Shown here in pieces: positions 62,748 to 64,000 of a DNA stretch of 64,000 nucleotides; positions within the stretch are counted from its first letter, which is position 1; the number at the start of each line of letters is the position of its first letter. The stretch comes from Aminobacter aminovorans. Lineage in GTDB: Bacteria > Pseudomonadota > Alphaproteobacteria > Rhizobiales > Rhizobiaceae. The stretch covers positions 4,045,501-4,109,500 of the forward strand of contig NZ_UFSM01000001.1 of NCBI RefSeq assembly GCF_900445235.1, written 5' to 3'. The notes beneath the pieces were generated by a model, which searched no databases, was not told the DNA's origin, and was given only the letters and a program-made list of their open reading frames with translations. The translations under genes and the position numbers were made by a program.

Positions 62748-63701
62748 CTAGACAGACGGCTTTGGCATCAGCAGCGTCACGCGGCAGCCAACCTCTAGAT
62801 TTTCGCGCTTTATTGTCCCGCCCAGTTGCTGCGTCAACAGCGACAAGACGCGGGAGCCAACCCCTCCAGGCCGCTCCTCGTGTAGGCCCACGCCATTGTC
62901 GGTTACGGACAGGACTACGTCATCGTTGACGCGTAGCGCAACTTCGATAAGACCGGCGCGTCCGTCTGGAAAAGCATATTTGAGGCTGTTGGTCACGAGT
63001 TCGTTGACGATGATCGCAATGGGCACAGCCTGTTCGCTATGAATATAAAGTTCGTCAGCGTCGGCTTTGATAGCAACCGGGCTTGTTCCACTGATCGACG
63101 CGCTGAGCCCCTGGCAGATGTCCGCAAGGTAGTGCCTCGCGTCCACGACCTTTCTATCTGAGCGTATCGTGAGATGGTCGTACACTTGCGCCATCACCTG
63201 AATGCGCTCTGCCATATCACTGAGCGCTTCTGACGCGTTCACGCTGGTGTCCTTCGACTGAAGGCGCATTATCGCGGATATCATCGCCAGGTTGTTCTTG
63301 GTCCGATGAGCGAGCTCCATAAGAAGAAGGCCCTTGGCCTTTTCGGCCCGCACCACCTTTTCCATCTCTGTCCGCAAACTCTCCGCAATGAGCCCGATGA
63401 CAGCGCCGGTCGCGGCGAACAACACACAGGGGGCCACATAATCGGGAAAGGGAGCCATTTGACTGATGACGAGATAGGCAAACGCGGTACCAAGCGCGGT
63501 CGCGTACAGAGCCGACCCGCGATCGAACAAGAGACCCGCAGCAAAAATGCCAAGCAGAAGGAAGAAGAAACCAACAAAGCCTGTTTGACTTTGAAGTTCG
63601 ATATGCACCGCAATGCAGAACGCCATCAAGGCAGTAGTTGTGGCGTAACGTACCCAAAGCGGTTGCGGCTTCTCGGGAAGGAAAAAAAGAAGTCGTTCCA
63701 T
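62748..63701 (-). CDS. Membrane sensor histidine kinase, DUF4118 plus HisKA_2
   Basis: 317 residues. Three or four membrane helices in the first 105 residues (DUF4118/KdpD-type), then HisKA_2 with H132 in LAHRTKNNLAM and a GHKL domain (NELVTNSLKYAFPDGR; VTDNGVGL). This is the HWE-like kinase type common in alphaproteobacterial stress and light signalling. ATG 63701 chosen. No partner regulator in the window. Confidence 0.9.
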   Translation of the reverse strand: MERLLFFLPEKPQPLWVRYATTTALMAFCIAVHIELQSQTGFVGFFFLLLGIFAAGLLFDRGSALYATALGTAFAYLVISQMAPFPDYVAPCVLFAATGAVIGLIAESLRTEMEKVVRAEKAKGLLLMELAHRTKNNLAMISAIMRLQSKDTSVNASEALSDMAERIQVMAQVYDHLTIRSDRKVVDARHYLADICQGLSASISGTSPVAIKADADELYIHSEQAVPIAIIVNELVTNSLKYAFPDGRAGLIEVALRVNDDVVLSVTDNGVGLHEERPGGVGSRVLSLLTQQLGGTIKRENLEVGCRVTLLMPKPSV

Positions 63702-63831
63702 CAATTAGCCCCGGCGCGAAATTCCAAATTGCTACAGTCGATAAACTTAAGCGGCGACGGTGTGAAGGTGTCGTTCCGGGCGGGCGGTGCCCCCCATCGT
63801 GATCGCGCTGGCTGCCGCCCATGAGGGGCAG

Positions 63832-63999
63832 CTAACGCTTCTTCGCCACGAATCTCGCTTCCCTTATCAGGGACGACCAATCGTGTCCGAGATAGGCGAT
63901 AAGCTGTCGCGCCTGTTCCTCGGTGACATTGCCTTCTTTCATCAGGCGCCGGATGATGAGGTATTCAATCTTAGTGGCATCAGCTGGTCCTTCGGACAT
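63832..63999 (-). CDS. Small DUF3606-like protein
   Basis: 55 residues ending at the window edge: MSEGPADATKIEYLIIRRLM then VTEEQARQLIAYLGHDWSSL. Plan matches the products at 37080 and 48834. The ATG lies one base from the edge, so the upstream region is not visible. Confidence 0.65.
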   Translation of the reverse strand: MSEGPADATKIEYLIIRRLMKEGNVTEEQARQLIAYLGHDWSSLIREARFVAKKR

Positions 64000-64000
64000 A

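Overview
The window looks like chromosomal DNA of an alphaproteobacterium of the order Rhizobiales, most likely Mesorhizobium or a close relative. The support is high GC, Omp25/Omp31-type porin-like proteins, DUF982, DUF1344 and DUF3606-type small proteins, alphaproteobacterial SOS boxes (GTTC-N7-GTTC), EcfG/RpoE2-type promoters (GGAAC-N18/19-TT) and a rhizobial palindromic repeat. No rRNA, tRNA, CRISPR array or intact insertion sequence was found.

Layout. 0-1.4 kb: tail of an unknown gene and an exported ankyrin-cytochrome c fusion. 1.4-11 kb: a lower-GC, defence-like island. It holds a decayed nuclease-like gene, a (p)ppGpp-hydrolase-like HD protein, a kinase with two GHKL domains, a response regulator whose C-terminus carries a HEPN-type R-x4-H motif, a DNA cytosine methyltransferase, a Vsr endonuclease, a PD-(D/E)XK protein and a membrane protein; a perfect 40-bp palindrome lies between methyltransferase and vsr. 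11.2-16.9 kb: a phage-derived block, seven minus-strand genes mostly joined by ATGA overlaps (RusA-like, DUF1376, DUF6456-like) facing a small HTH regulator. Five TTTCC-N5-GGAAA palindromes link this block to a second gene at 16.1 kb. 17-22 kb: IS5-family remnant, a TacA/TacT-type toxin-antitoxin pair and small rhizobial genes.

22-29 kb: a UvrD-like helicase divergent from an SOS-box cassette, then envelope and stress genes and a YedK-type SRAP protein. 29.5-36.1 kb: arsenic resistance (DUF6428, arsR, arsN2-like, two arsenate reductase types, ACR3, arsH, TSUP exporter, second arsR, MFS) with three ATTTC-N10-GAAAT-like candidate ArsR operators. 36-64 kb: a stress-adaptation region with SDR, KatE-type catalase, YciE-like ferritin-like protein, PRC-barrel protein, a YflT-like protein, CspA, two HWE/HisKA_2-type kinases, two Omp25/31 proteins and many tiny proteins. 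A second SOS cassette and second SRAP gene lie at 58-60 kb.

How it works together. Sixteen sites resembling EcfG promoters, of differing quality, precede stress genes between 24 and 63 kb. Four of them drive probable small RNAs, three of which share a design: a hairpin with a C-rich loop, then a GGCCTGCCGG-type terminator stem. The second half of the window therefore reads as a dense part of a general stress regulon. Short tandem duplications (12-24 bp units) recur throughout, both between genes and at gene ends.
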